Source: Aquila chrysaetos chrysaetos (lineage: Eukaryota; Chordata; Aves; Accipitriformes; Accipitridae). Taken from it: 64,000 nucleotides of DNA. Both the position numbers and the translations under genes were made by a program. This document shows, piece by piece, positions 10,845-22,200 of the stretch. Location: the NCBI RefSeq assembly GCF_900496995.4, contig NC_044011.1:23902041-23966040 (forward strand), written 5' to 3'. The notes under the pieces were generated by a model that worked only from the letters and a program-made list of their open reading frames with translations, made no database searches and was not told the DNA's origin. The stretch's first letter is position 1. The number at the start of each line of letters is the position of its first letter.

Positions 10845-11880
10845 AGCCAGAAGGAGACGCTAACTAGATTCTCAACTTGAACTGATTTGCATCTCATTTT
10901 GTAAACATGATTCAATAGCACAAGGTATTTAAATCAGTTTTTTTTTTTTTAAATTTCAACAAACTGCTCCATGTGACTTAAGACAATTTTTCTACTGACC
11001 CCACATGGTGGTTTGAAGAACGTAAAACGGACAGTGGGACCACAGCAAGACACAGCTTCAGAACATGTTGTTCATGAGGTGGTGTGAAGGGGTTAAGGGA
11101 AATAGGCAGGAAAAGCAGATTCAAGCAAATGTTCCCTTAATGTGGTACAGCATGCTTCATCTAGTAGTGCAATTGAGAAGGAGACCCTTAGCGTATTTGC
11201 TGGTGCTGGTTTAGTGACAGCAACAGCTGGGATGCAAACCCTCACCCAGCAACATGCTAAGTAGAAGGTGTTCTGTTAGTCAGGACAGTAATGTTTCAGC
11301 TCTGACACTCTGATTCATATGGCTTGGTCAACAAGAATCAGAATCATGTCTATTAGACTGGACAGCTTGTGGCAGTTAATTTACCTGTAACAAGCTACTT
11401 CTTATTAATATTGTAAATACTGTGTGTATATATATTTGTACAGTTATCTAAATTAATTTAAAGTTTTGTGCCTTTGTTTAATGCTTTGAAATTTCAATGA
11501 TAGCCTTCTTTTTTGGAACAAGGTAGGTAGGATTTAAAGCTTGTTTGACAATGCATTCAAAGCATGAAGTAGATACTCTAGTGGAAATTGTTCAGATAGG
11601 GCCAAATGGTGAGTTGAGATCACGATGGAGATTGTTAGAGTTGAGGTGCCTGCATCCTTACAAAGCATTCATCTGGCAAAATACATTTACTCCACTTTAT
11701 TGGACAAGTGGCTTTAAGAAAAGTGGCTCTTCTGTAGCTCATCAGTCTTTCCACTTGAGCATTTGTTTCTTTCTTTGACTATGGCTCTTTTTGGACAGTT
11801 TATTTGTTGAGAAGTGTGACCAAAAGTTACATGTTTGCACCTTTTTAGTTGAAAATAAAGTATTTATATTTTTTATATAA
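10845..11880 (+). other. CCN2: CCN2 3' UTR
   Basis: About 1,035 nt. Several blocks look strongly conserved with the human 3' UTR as I know it: the segment around 11410-11480 (TGTGTATATATATTTG, then AGTTATCTAAATTAATTTAAAG) and the last 70 nt. Candidate microRNA seed matches are GTGCCTT (miR-124) at 11468-11474, TTTGCAC (miR-19) at 11834-11840 and GCACCTT (miR-18) at 11837-11843. Confidence 0.85.
11854..11859 (+). terminator. CCN2: CCN2 poly(A) signal
   Basis: AATAAA follows a TTTTTAGTTGAAA context that matches the human CCN2 transcript end. Cleavage is expected near 11875-11885. Confidence 0.88.
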
Positions 11881-12401
11881 ATGGCTTGGTATTTCATTTA
11901 CCTTTAGTCTTCACTATTCCTTTACATATTCTTAAAAGGGCTTGGCTTTGCACTAGATGAAAATCAAGTAATGCATGGTGGGGTTTTTGTCCAGAAGCAC
12001 ATGTGCTTATGAATAAGCTAATGATTTATGGTTACTTATTCTGTTGCTAGTGAACCAACTGTAGTTTGTTACTCGTCTGAATTCAGAATGGAGGGCAGGG
12101 GCAGGTTTGCTTTGCCAAGCCAAGTATTGCATTAGAAAGTGCAGCAGGTTCCTCGTGCATCACATGTGGTGGCTTTAAAATGAGCCAGCTGGTCACCATA
12201 GTATTCAACTCCTGCCGTAATATACCATGCCACATGTTTTAATTTCATTGGAGTGTTCCACTGGTTATGATTTGTTTTCAACTAAGGCAAGGAAAATGTT
12301 TTTAAAGTATCTGCATTGAAGTGGCTCCTGACTAGAGTCAAATCCAGAAGTCCAAAATTTGGTAAAATTCTCATTGAAGATCTAGTGAGTTGTATTGTAA
12401 A

Positions 12402-12486
12402 AATCACAGAATAACACAGGTTGGAAGGGGCCTCTTTAAGATCTTCTGATTTAACCTTCATGCAGAGCAGGGCTAACTTAGATGTG
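12402..12486 (-). mobile_element. CR1 LINE 3'-end fragment
   Basis: ATCACAGAATAACACAGGTTGGAAGGGGCCTCT, followed by a diverged GATCTTCTGATTTAACC and AGAGCAGGGCTAACT, is the reverse complement of a CR1 3' tail with its ATTCTRTG terminal repeats. It is heavily 5'-truncated and mutated, as is typical of old avian copies. Confidence 0.8.
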
Positions 12487-12512
12487 GTTTTACTTGAATT
12501 AAGACCTTAGTA

Positions 12513-12595
12513 TGGTGTGGTAGACAGAGCACTGAACTTTGATGGCAAACACCTGGGCTATCTTCCTACTTGATGACCGGGGCAAATAATTTGAC
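12513..12595 (+). mobile_element. MIR-like SINE fragment
   Basis: The series GTGGTAGACAGAGCACTGAA, ACCTGGGCTATCTTCCTACT and GATGACCGGGGCAAATAATT follows the order of the MIR core and 3' part (GTAGAGCACTGG, CCTGGGTTC, TGTGACCTTGGGCAAGT). Divergence is high, so this is an ancient copy. Confidence 0.6.
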
Positions 12596-13321
12596 GTGAC
12601 AGTTCTGTCTAAAGTGTCCATTGCTTCAAACTCTTGCAGGCCCACAGATGAGAAGTAGGAGCTACACATTTTGATAATGGTCCAAACATCTTCTCAGATA
12701 AACAAAAAAACAATAGAAGGACAGTTGCGAGTGACTTGCCTCACCCCCCTAAATCTAAAAGGAAAGCTTCAGTCCTGTGCTAGGTCCTACATTAATAACA
12801 GACTTTTTTTTGTCCATTTATTAAGACAAGGGGATTCTTTGAATTTAAAATTAACCTTTGATCTAGAAGCATTAGTTCTTGTTTTCAGAAAAAACATGTA
12901 CTCTCCAACAAGAATCCTTTTCAGGCAAACAAGTTCAATCTGGAATTTCCTGATGGTGAAAGAGTGTTAGCTTACAAAAATGTCCATCCTTCCTGAGAAC
13001 CTTCCAATCCTGTTGATTTCAGTTAGCATTAGCAGCAAATCGGTGTAACACCAGCTTTGACTAATGACGGACAACAGAGTCCTAAACTAATGGAAAGTCA
13101 ATGGGAGTCTTGCCAGTGGCCTCACCAGGCTTTGCACAAGGCCATAGAAGCATTTCCCCTTCCTCTAAAAAATACGAGGAATTCTCCTGGCATGAGGAAG
13201 TGGCTTTCTGTGTCCCATATGAAATAGTTTTGGGTAGCCTCTGGCTCTTAAACTCCTTGAGAATCTCCAGCATTTTTTCTCTCTCTCCTTTTTTTTTTTT
13301 CCTTTTTCTTCCTTTTTTCAG

Positions 13322-13429
13322 GTTATGAATATGATGCAGCTGTTCAGTTCACCCTGGAAACATTTCAAACGCTCATACAACCACAAGCACCGGTTGTCCA
13401 ACTGCTTCTGTGGCTCCACCCCCAAATAA
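13322..13429 (+). other. Possible terminal exon of an unrecognised small gene
   Basis: A long pyrimidine tract (about 13264-13318) ending in CAG precedes an open stretch. The frame starting at 13322 has ATG codons at 13325, 13331 and 13334 and ends at TAA 13427-13429, for 34 codons from the first ATG. The C-terminal part, KRSYNHKHRLSNCFCGSTPK, is basic and cysteine-containing. An AATAAA at 13425-13430 overlaps the stop. I do not recognise the peptide. Another forward frame and one reverse frame are also open, so this is only a candidate. Confidence 0.2.
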
Positions 13430-16400
13430 AAAGAAAACTCTCATTTCTAGTTCCAGCAAGGACAGGATGTATGTGGACTTTATAGCCATCACTATAGAAG
13501 CTCTCATGATCAGAAGAACAGAAAGAAGTGCAATATACCTGGCAGGTTGGGATTAATGCCCTTAAGAGATAGGGTGTTTATGATGCTGCTCAAGCCCGTT
13601 CATTAACAACTCTGCCCTGCGTTCTTTTACAAATTGATATCAGACATTATAATGAATAGCCATTCCTTATAGCATCAATCTCTTGAGCCTCGTGACCAGC
13701 TCATGAGATTCAGGTTCTGTTGCCAGTCCTTGGCAGCGTGGGCTGTATCTCAGACACCTAAGCTGCACAGCACTGTGGCCTCCCCTGGCACTGTCTACCA
13801 GCTGTGCCTGGCTACAGGGCCAGAGAGCAGCAGCAGTACTTTAGTTTAGAAAGGCCATCTGTAATTAGACACTCACAAAGGGGCTCCCCCAAAACAACTT
13901 GGGACCACAACCTATTCCCTGCCTGGTAATGCAGTGATGCAGCTGCTTTGCCTGCCATCTGACAAATTATCACACTCCTTCACAGGCCAGCAGAGAAGGA
14001 CAGAAGAGGCCTCCTGTCAGAATATTTTAATGGTGGTTTGCTGTTGCCAGTGTGAATTAAAATAAGGAAGTATGCTGCATATGCAAATCTGTTTAGCAAG
14101 TTTTTGCTCTCCCCTGAGCATATCAAGGATCATAAATCTCAGCTATCACTGCATTATAATGATTCGCACTCCTTTTTTTTCTAGGAACACACGTAGTCTT
14201 CTGACAGAAGCATGCATTTTACACCGTTTCATAGGTGCTAGACCTCTGAAGGTTTTATCTCTGAAGGTAAAGAAATTTAAATACTTTGTTATAAGGTCTC
14301 CTAGAGGTGTAGGTAGGCATCATACTGTTTGTAAGACTTTCTTTTAAAGGTATCCTGGGAAAACGGAGCCCTTGTGTGGAATTTATGGCATCTTAAATGA
14401 TGGTTAAAATGTGGGCCTTTCAACCGTAAAGGCGTTTCCTGATTTCATTCTTTGTGCCTAAGGTGCATAGATGCAAGAATAAAAACTTGAGTTCAAAAGT
14501 CCAAAGTCACTTACGTGGGAGAGAATGTTGGTTCACATTCCTTCCAAAATACCTTGTTTTGGAAATCTGCTTTCGGATGTTTGCAGCCTCAGAAAATCCT
14601 ATTGTGCAGGTTTGCTACTGTACTTTTAAAATATTTTATTCATATATGAAGGTATATTCATTCAAATGAATAGCTCCTTAAAATGGATCTCCAGCAATAC
14701 TAATAATACAGTTGGTAAAGGACCACTGTGAAGTCAATAGTCATTTAATAAATGATAGTCAATTAATCATTAAACAGGAATTCAAGGTGGCTGGAGACTA
14801 GACTATCAAATAATTTGTGAAGTAATTCTAAACTGTTGTATTTCAGATTTTTTGTACCATAACACTTTTGCATGGATTTGCAGCTTAGCTTTCTAACACA
14901 ATACAGATGTGAACAACAGACACGGATTATAGCCCTTTCATATGAAATAGGCTCTACTCTCCAGATGGAAATTTGTCAGATTCCTCAGAGCTAAGAAACA
15001 TCCAAAAGACACTAGTTAAGAAACTCTTCAAGAATGAGCCACTTTTAACGATCCATAACCACACAGGAACAAATAAGTCTTTGAATAATATCCAGTTGTT
15101 TGTCTCACAAAGACAGGGACTCAGCTGAGAAAACTGACTTTTGGACACCACTAGAAATAGCATACTCTTAACTAGATCATTTGTAGTTTTTTTTCATGTA
15201 GCATAGCTTTTTCAGACATCACACTTGAAGAAAGCACTCGTACCATTACACTGAAAAGGACATTAAATGTAAGAAGGAACAGTAATATTCTTACCTAAAC
15301 ATATAATAATTCAACCATTCTGACTTTGCATCCTACCACCAAAAACCTAAGTTCTTTAAAAACAGTGCTTAAATGTGGCTTTAACTGATGTTATACTATG
15401 CCTACATATGGAAGTAGTTAGCAAGGAGTAGTTGGGATGAAATACCAGTGTAAGGCTTTGCCCAAAACCCAAGAAGAATCCGAGAGAGGAAGTAGCTCAG
15501 TTAACTTATTTTTCCTCTCATTTTCCACTTTTTTTCCTCCCTGCAGTTCCTTTGATTCATGCCCATAAATGGACATACCAAAAGCCACCACATTCTCACA
15601 GTGTTTTTCAGCCTGCCTGGAACCAGGAAATACCAGGAATTTCTTCAAGGAACCTGTTCCCAAACTGTACTAAAGCCTTCAACACATTTAGCATTTGAAC
15701 AGAGCATAGAAGCATGACTAAGGTCCCATGTCCACTGCATGATCCTGCATTGCTCCTGCATCAGAGAACAACTGCTTGCAGTCATTACCGCTAGCCCTGG
15801 CTGTTGCAGCTCTTCTCTGTGCTGGTCCAAGCCCACACCCTCAGAGAAGTGAATTTGGGACAATTCTGAAAAGTCCCCCCAGAAGCATCTGACTGTGTAT
15901 TGTGGCAGCATTCCTCAGCTCCTGTCTGTTATTGGGGCAGTGCCAAATGCAGGAGTATTTACGTTTGCTTAATGGTAAGTAAGTCCAACCCTAATAGTAG
16001 TATAATAGTGTTTATGCTGTGAGGAACAAAGCATTTTACAGCCTTGCGAGCAGGACCAAAAGGTTGCTAACACGGTACTGCAGTGTAAACACAATCCAGT
16101 GGTGCCTCCATTCATTACTCAGCCCCATTAATTGGGCCACTGAAAGAAATGCACAATCCAAAGAAATGTTTGTTGTTTTAAATTAGTCCTATTAAAAGCA
16201 GGTATTTAACAGCTTTCAGCAGCTATGAAATATGTTTTCCTGCTCCTGAGCTAAATGCTAAGAACCAGCTTTTCAGCTGGTTTTCAGGACTTAGGTCAGC
16301 CTAGCTAATTGACACAGCTGCAGTCACACTGGTTTAGACCACCTGTGGCCCAAAGTCCTGAGGCTGTACGATGTCAGGGGAACCGCACAGGGCTGTGTGC

Positions 16401-16740
16401 CTGGGAAGGCTCCCAAGAGGACACAGGCTGGGTCCTGGGGCATTTGCTGGACAATAAGCACTTGCAGCAGCATAAATTGCACAGGAAAGTATTCTGTAAA
16501 CAGCTAAAATTACAATGTACTAGGGAAGTGATAAGCCAGAGTATCTGGTAAATGAATGGGATGGAGAAGGATTCAAAGTAGATCTGAAATACTGTTCAAG
16601 CTTTAGACAATGTAACACCTGGGAAGGTATTAGATATAATCTTAATACACTGTGATATGATATGATGTTAATTATGCTTTCTTAATTATGTATTTCTTAA
16701 ATCATGCAATTAAAAAAAAAAGGTCTTTATTCTTCACCAA

Positions 16741-16761
16741 AGAAGACATTTGATGTCTTCT
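16741..16761. repeat. Perfect 9-bp hairpin
   Basis: AGAAGACAT and ATGTCTTCT flank a 3-nt loop. The function is unknown. Confidence 0.5.
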
Positions 16762-18070
16762 GATGAGAGATCATTTCAACATTGACTTTGTGATGTGGCA
16801 CAACACCATGGTCTGAAGGAACTTACTTTGCCCTAACTCTCAGGCTTTGGTTACATCCCATGTGCCGAGCCATCCACTGATCCAAGGACAGATATGGCCC
16901 AGACGACGTCTGTAATGGCGCTCTGCTATCACACAGCTCCAGCCCCAAGTGGAGAGCCTGGCAGGAGGAGAGGAATGGTAAAACAACAGAAAACAGATCA
17001 GCTAAACAGATGGCCATCCCTCTGGGGTTCAGCTTCACAGCCAACAAGAGCAAGAAAGAAAGGTAACACTGTGCAAAATTTGCACCTTCTTGTCTGTGAA
17101 TCAAGAGCAAGAGAGAAATGCGTATCTGATGAAAATCATGAGAATAGTTGAGGACCACTACATGCTGTAAAGCCAGGGAGTAAAAGTACAGAGTCTTGCT
17201 AAGAAAATACTTCTTTTCACAAACTTCCAATTTCTGCCACCCTAAGGAAGGTCAGTGTTAGAGTTCATTGATCTCAGTGGAAAAGAGTATTTGTTTTGAC
17301 TTAATTCTCAAGAACACCATGTATGCAAGGGAGCAAATATGCAGAGCAATGGAAATATGTAAAGAGTCATATACGGCCTTTTCCATTGATACATATTGTT
17401 CTAATTCTAGGCTTGTTCTGAGGTCAAAAAGTCCAAGGTCAATAAGTTGATCAAGGTTCTAAAATCTAATGTGGTAGGAGTTAATGAAGAAGGCCAGCTC
17501 ACCTTATCTTGGGAACTGCCATGAGTGTCTCTCCATGGGTTTTCCCATCAGCATTGTAGCTGTAGTTGCCTATCTGGGGGATTCTGCTCAACTGAGATTT
17601 TTCTTCTGCGTGTGACTGCGAAGATTTTTATAAGGTGGCATATAAATTAAATATTTCTTTCCTTCCGTTGATCCTTCCAGCCACAGCTCTATAGCCAATA
17701 AGTAGCCACTTTGGAAAGCACTACATAGATCAGAATGTGCCCCAGCCAGTGATCTCGAATGGATCTCAGCATTGCTAATGCCTATGAGAAAACACCTGGG
17801 ATCAGCATCGCAAAGGAAGGCACCATTTGGCTTTGCTTGCTGTGTTACATGCTCGGCATTGCTGCTCATCCTTATGTTCCTTAGCAATAATAAACAGCAC
17901 TGTAGAAGTGCCATTTTATTTTACAGTTCTTTGATTAGATACCCAACAACATGCTATTAGAGAAGAATTGGCGATGTTACCCACATTCAATTAACAGCCA
18001 GAGTACCTGACTCAGAGCTAGTTAACATGGGATACATCTAGTGTAAGGATATCCTGTGAGGTCTAACCTT

Positions 18071-18111
18071 ACACACACGCATGGAAGCATGCACGCACGC
18101 GCACACACACC
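18071..18111. repeat. CA/CG-rich microsatellite
   Basis: Alternating ACACAC and GCACGCACGCGCAC purine-pyrimidine sequence of about 40 bp, a potential Z-DNA-forming stretch. Confidence 0.7.
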
Positions 18112-19117
18112 TCCATTGTAGCTTTCTGTATTATGTAGTTATTCTCATGAGGCTGCAGTTATAATATAAATGTGTCATATACAATATTCTACTCTATAAA
18201 TGTGAGTATGCTCATCTTACCCTTTGGAAAACTATACAAATGGGATTTTTAGGTCAGGCTTTTCTGACTTCTGCAAGTATATAATGAGCATGGCAAAACT
18301 TGAAAGCACAGCCAGCCTTTGGAGTGCAAGCACCCTCTGGGTAAAAACTTGGTTTCTGTATGAAGAATGAATAGACTTTCTACATGCAGAAATCAAGGAA
18401 GACTCTTCTATCCTTAAGAGTGCGTTGATTTCCTACAGCTGAAAAGCAAATTAGAGACTGTTTATGTAATGTTTTCTTTGGCTCCTGCATGGCATTCCCC
18501 ACAGACCTTATCACAAAACAGTTTAGAAACAACATGTGTACTTGCTAGCAACCACACACAGACATATATGATGGCCCTCTCAACAAAGAGCAGAGCCAAA
18601 CAAGCAACCGTAATGCTGGCTGATAAAATCTCCTTGTGCTGTATGGTGACTGCTGATTGTGAGAGGCAACAGGTTCTTGTTCCAAATAGTTAACAGTTTT
18701 GCCTAAGATATCTCTAAGCTTCTTTATTAGACTTCATTAAACCAGTCTTTGAGTTTTCTGGTGCTCTGTATATCCACACCAGGACAACTTGTGGGCTAGC
18801 AGGGTTGCAGAGAAACAGCGTGTCCTTTAGTCGGAAAGTAAAGAATAGTGCATTGGCACCTGTATTTTGTCTGTCTGCTTCTCCAAAACAAGGAGGAGGA
18901 AAGAAGTCGGTCTGTCATTTTATTTCATGAGTGCATTTAGATAAAAACTGCTTGTTTGAAGAGGCAGTTTTGGAGCATGTAATTTCTGTTACATGATGCT
19001 GTTAATAGATGACGTAGGAAGTACGGCAATATATTCTAACATTTAACCTAGATAGCACTTGCTACACCACCTGAACCAGGACCAGGCTAATGACTCCTGA
19101 AACAGCAAGTACAGCCT

Positions 19118-19290
19118 GTGCTGTGTCCCACACCGGCCCCGTCGGGTCCCAGCTGGCGTGGGGCTCTGCTGCTGGGGGCTGCCCGGCTGAGAGCCGGGGC
19201 CCGGGGACCAGGCCGGGCTCTTTCTCTGCATCACACTGACACCGTGTGGCTGCTCTGCAGCTGCAGCACCTCCTGCTCCAGGTACAAACT
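19118..19290. other. Isolated GC-rich island
   Basis: About 170 bp of GC-rich, partly CpG-containing sequence sits in AT-rich intergenic DNA. Both strands are open over about 90-105 codons, but neither translation is recognisable. It could be an orphan CpG island, an old repeat or a regulatory element. Confidence 0.4.
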
Positions 19291-22200
19291 TTGCCTTCGT
19301 ATAAATGAAGATAAACGAGCTCATTATGCTCTTTTTGGTGCTAGGCATCTCATTTCTCACTTGAAACAGTTCGTGCTATTTTGTTAAGAAGGATGGTGCG
19401 AGCTAAGCATAGACTTGTTTAGAATATAGGAAATATTTCCTATTTTCTCATAAAATATTAAAGTAATAGCTACACAGGTCTGTCTGAGCACCATGCATTA
19501 CTTAGACATATGATTATACACTCTCCATATCATTGTTACCTATACTAAAGATGCAGAAAACAAAACACCCAAGTGTGCCATTAAGACTCCTCTGGAACGA
19601 GCTGCAAGTCACAGGATGAGGTCTTGCTGACCTCCTTTCTCTCCCGCTTCGGGCTGCTGCCATGCTTTGAGCTGGAAGAACGGGAGCCCCTTGCAGACCC
19701 TCCCTGGGCTTCCTCTGACTTCCCAAGAGCACCCATCCTGGAGGAACAGATCACAACAATACATCACAATATTTGTCACTAGCAGGTACCCAGAAAAATA
19801 ATCCGAAAGAGAGGTTTATTTATTAAAGATAATAATAATAAAAAGTTTATTTTTAAATGTCTTGCTTTTTATCTCACATGGCTCTTAGAAATTAATCAAC
19901 CTTCTCTGGTCCAAGTTTTAGGATAAGCAAGGCTTGCTTCTGCTCCTTAGGTGGGTACGGATGCACACGTAGGTGTTGGGGATCTGTCAGACATCCATGA
20001 AATTACCTTACATAATTGCACCTCTTTTTCCAGTTGACTATGTTACAATAAGCCTTTGAGTTAAATTGTTGAAAGGGAAACTCATTTCCCTCCTGATGAC
20101 TTCAGCATGCATAGACAATGAGTCGTGTCCATTTTGTGTAGGTTTGGTCTGATGAATAGGACTTTGGGTCTGATGCTCTGGATCTAACCTAAACCTACTG
20201 TAAAAAAATCTCCAATCCAGCTTTTTACTTGAGATCCAATGCTGTGAAATGGGTTTGGACATACAAATGGCAAGAGGGCTGCTGTGCCTTGTCCTCTGGA
20301 TCCTCCCTACTGCAGCTGGCCCCCAACTGAAGTGCAGAGCAGAGTCTGGTACATGGACACCTACATTACTTTTAGACTCAAAGAAGTGGTAAGAAATGCC
20401 AGGTGTTTGTTAGGTGCATATACTTCCTTCATAAACAAATATGAATAATTTTACAACTTGTTTGAATGACACCTTTATTCAATAGCAGTAGTAATGGACT
20501 GGCTGTTCTTAAGTCACTCAGAACCAGAGATTCACCTGAGATTTGCTTTCATTGCTCCTTAAAAGCACTGTGCACCTCATCTTCTGCATGAGCAAAGAAA
20601 AGAGGCTTTTTAGAGATGTGTTTCCTCACATGACCTTTCCCAGGTGAACAACTTTTAACACGGGATCTTCACAGACCTTCAGACCTTTGCCATTGACTTC
20701 TTAACTAACCTGGCTGGAACTGGTCAGTGAGCCTCAGACCTGGCGCAGGACCCAGAGGCCTTGAGATATCAGTACCACTGGGTCAGGCTGGGGTCAGAAA
20801 AAAAACTCTTCTCTTGCCTAGTGCTAGCCTCCTTCTTGGAAAGGCTTGTGGACAGCCCAGCTTTGTGCTCACCATCAGCCCGGTCCTAACTGATCAAATT
20901 CTTCAGCTTCTAAATCTCTCCCAAGAGTTACATCGTGTAACTACCTGTGCACAAGCATGGCTTTCAAGTTGCTGGTCTGAGAATCCAAACTTTTCCTTAC
21001 ATAGTTTGCTTTACACAGAAATACCTCTACCCCGTTATTTTCATGTTAAAGGTGGTGGCCCAGCCAAGCAGGTTGAAGAACATGTTTAGGTTAACTTCTC
21101 TCCCGAGCACTATATTCCCCTCCTAAGTATTTTGTGTTGTAATTCAGCCTTAGCACAGCTATTCTAGTTGTTTTCAGGACAGCTTTGAAATTCTTATCAT
21201 CCACACACCCCAACAAAACCATCACTTACATAAAATGCCATCTCTTATACCATCAAAATCTGTCATATATATTACGTGTCTGAGAAAACCATCTTCCAAA
21301 GAGAGAGCTAAAATCAATGCAAGTTCTGTTTTCAAAGATGGGGCTTTAGGAGGTGTTTGCCATCTACCAAGTCCCCCAAATTTATCTTCTTATTAATAGT
21401 TGAAAATGTTTCCTTTTTACATATTTATCCAAGTCTTTTAGGCCAAACCAGGTTTCTGGTTAATTTTTCTTTTTTAAATAGCCATGTGGTTGTTGTCAAT
21501 TAATAGAGCCATTCCCTCCAATTCCTAAAGCACTACCCCTCTTCTGATGCCCTTTCAGTAATGGAACAGTTGCAGTCTTGCTGAAATATTTACAACTCAG
21601 TGACTGTTGTGGACTCTGGTATTAAGCTCCACATGCCATTTTCTTGTCATACTTTGGATTGACCATCATGTCTTTAATGTAAAAAAATGTCCATCTTTCG
21701 TAAGCTTTCTTTTGGCATGGATGATGCTTTGACAAATTCTCCTTGCTTTGCAAAGGATTCATTCTGGACGTTGTAGGAATCTCCACACTTTCTGTATTCA
21801 AAGAGCTACACATCAAGAAGCTATGCATATTGAACACAACTTTCATCAGATGCTGAATCTGAATGGCTGTGACCAACAGTTTTCCCAGAGGTGCAGCTAT
21901 CTATGCCCTCAGATGACAAAGCTATGGAGCCTGCAAGTCAATTTAACAGACATTCCTGATAAGGACTTAGAGCCAGCTAGTGGGTGTGTCTAACAATTGG
22001 TGCCGCCTTCCTCAAGGTGTTTTCTGATCTTCCCAAATTTGTTTGCTTTGCCCTTTATACATACTGAGAAATGTCCAATCAAGCTAAAACTCTTCTCTCC
22101 TCCATGTGAACAGTGTATCAGTCCAAGTCCTGTCCTCTGGAACTTGAGATCTGCAGCCAAATTTGTTGACTTAATAAAATACAGTCTTTACCACTCAGTC

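Noticed and set aside
12671-12970. 99-codon open frame downstream of CCN2
   Set aside because: No recognisable protein features and no gene structure; length is within chance expectation for the region.
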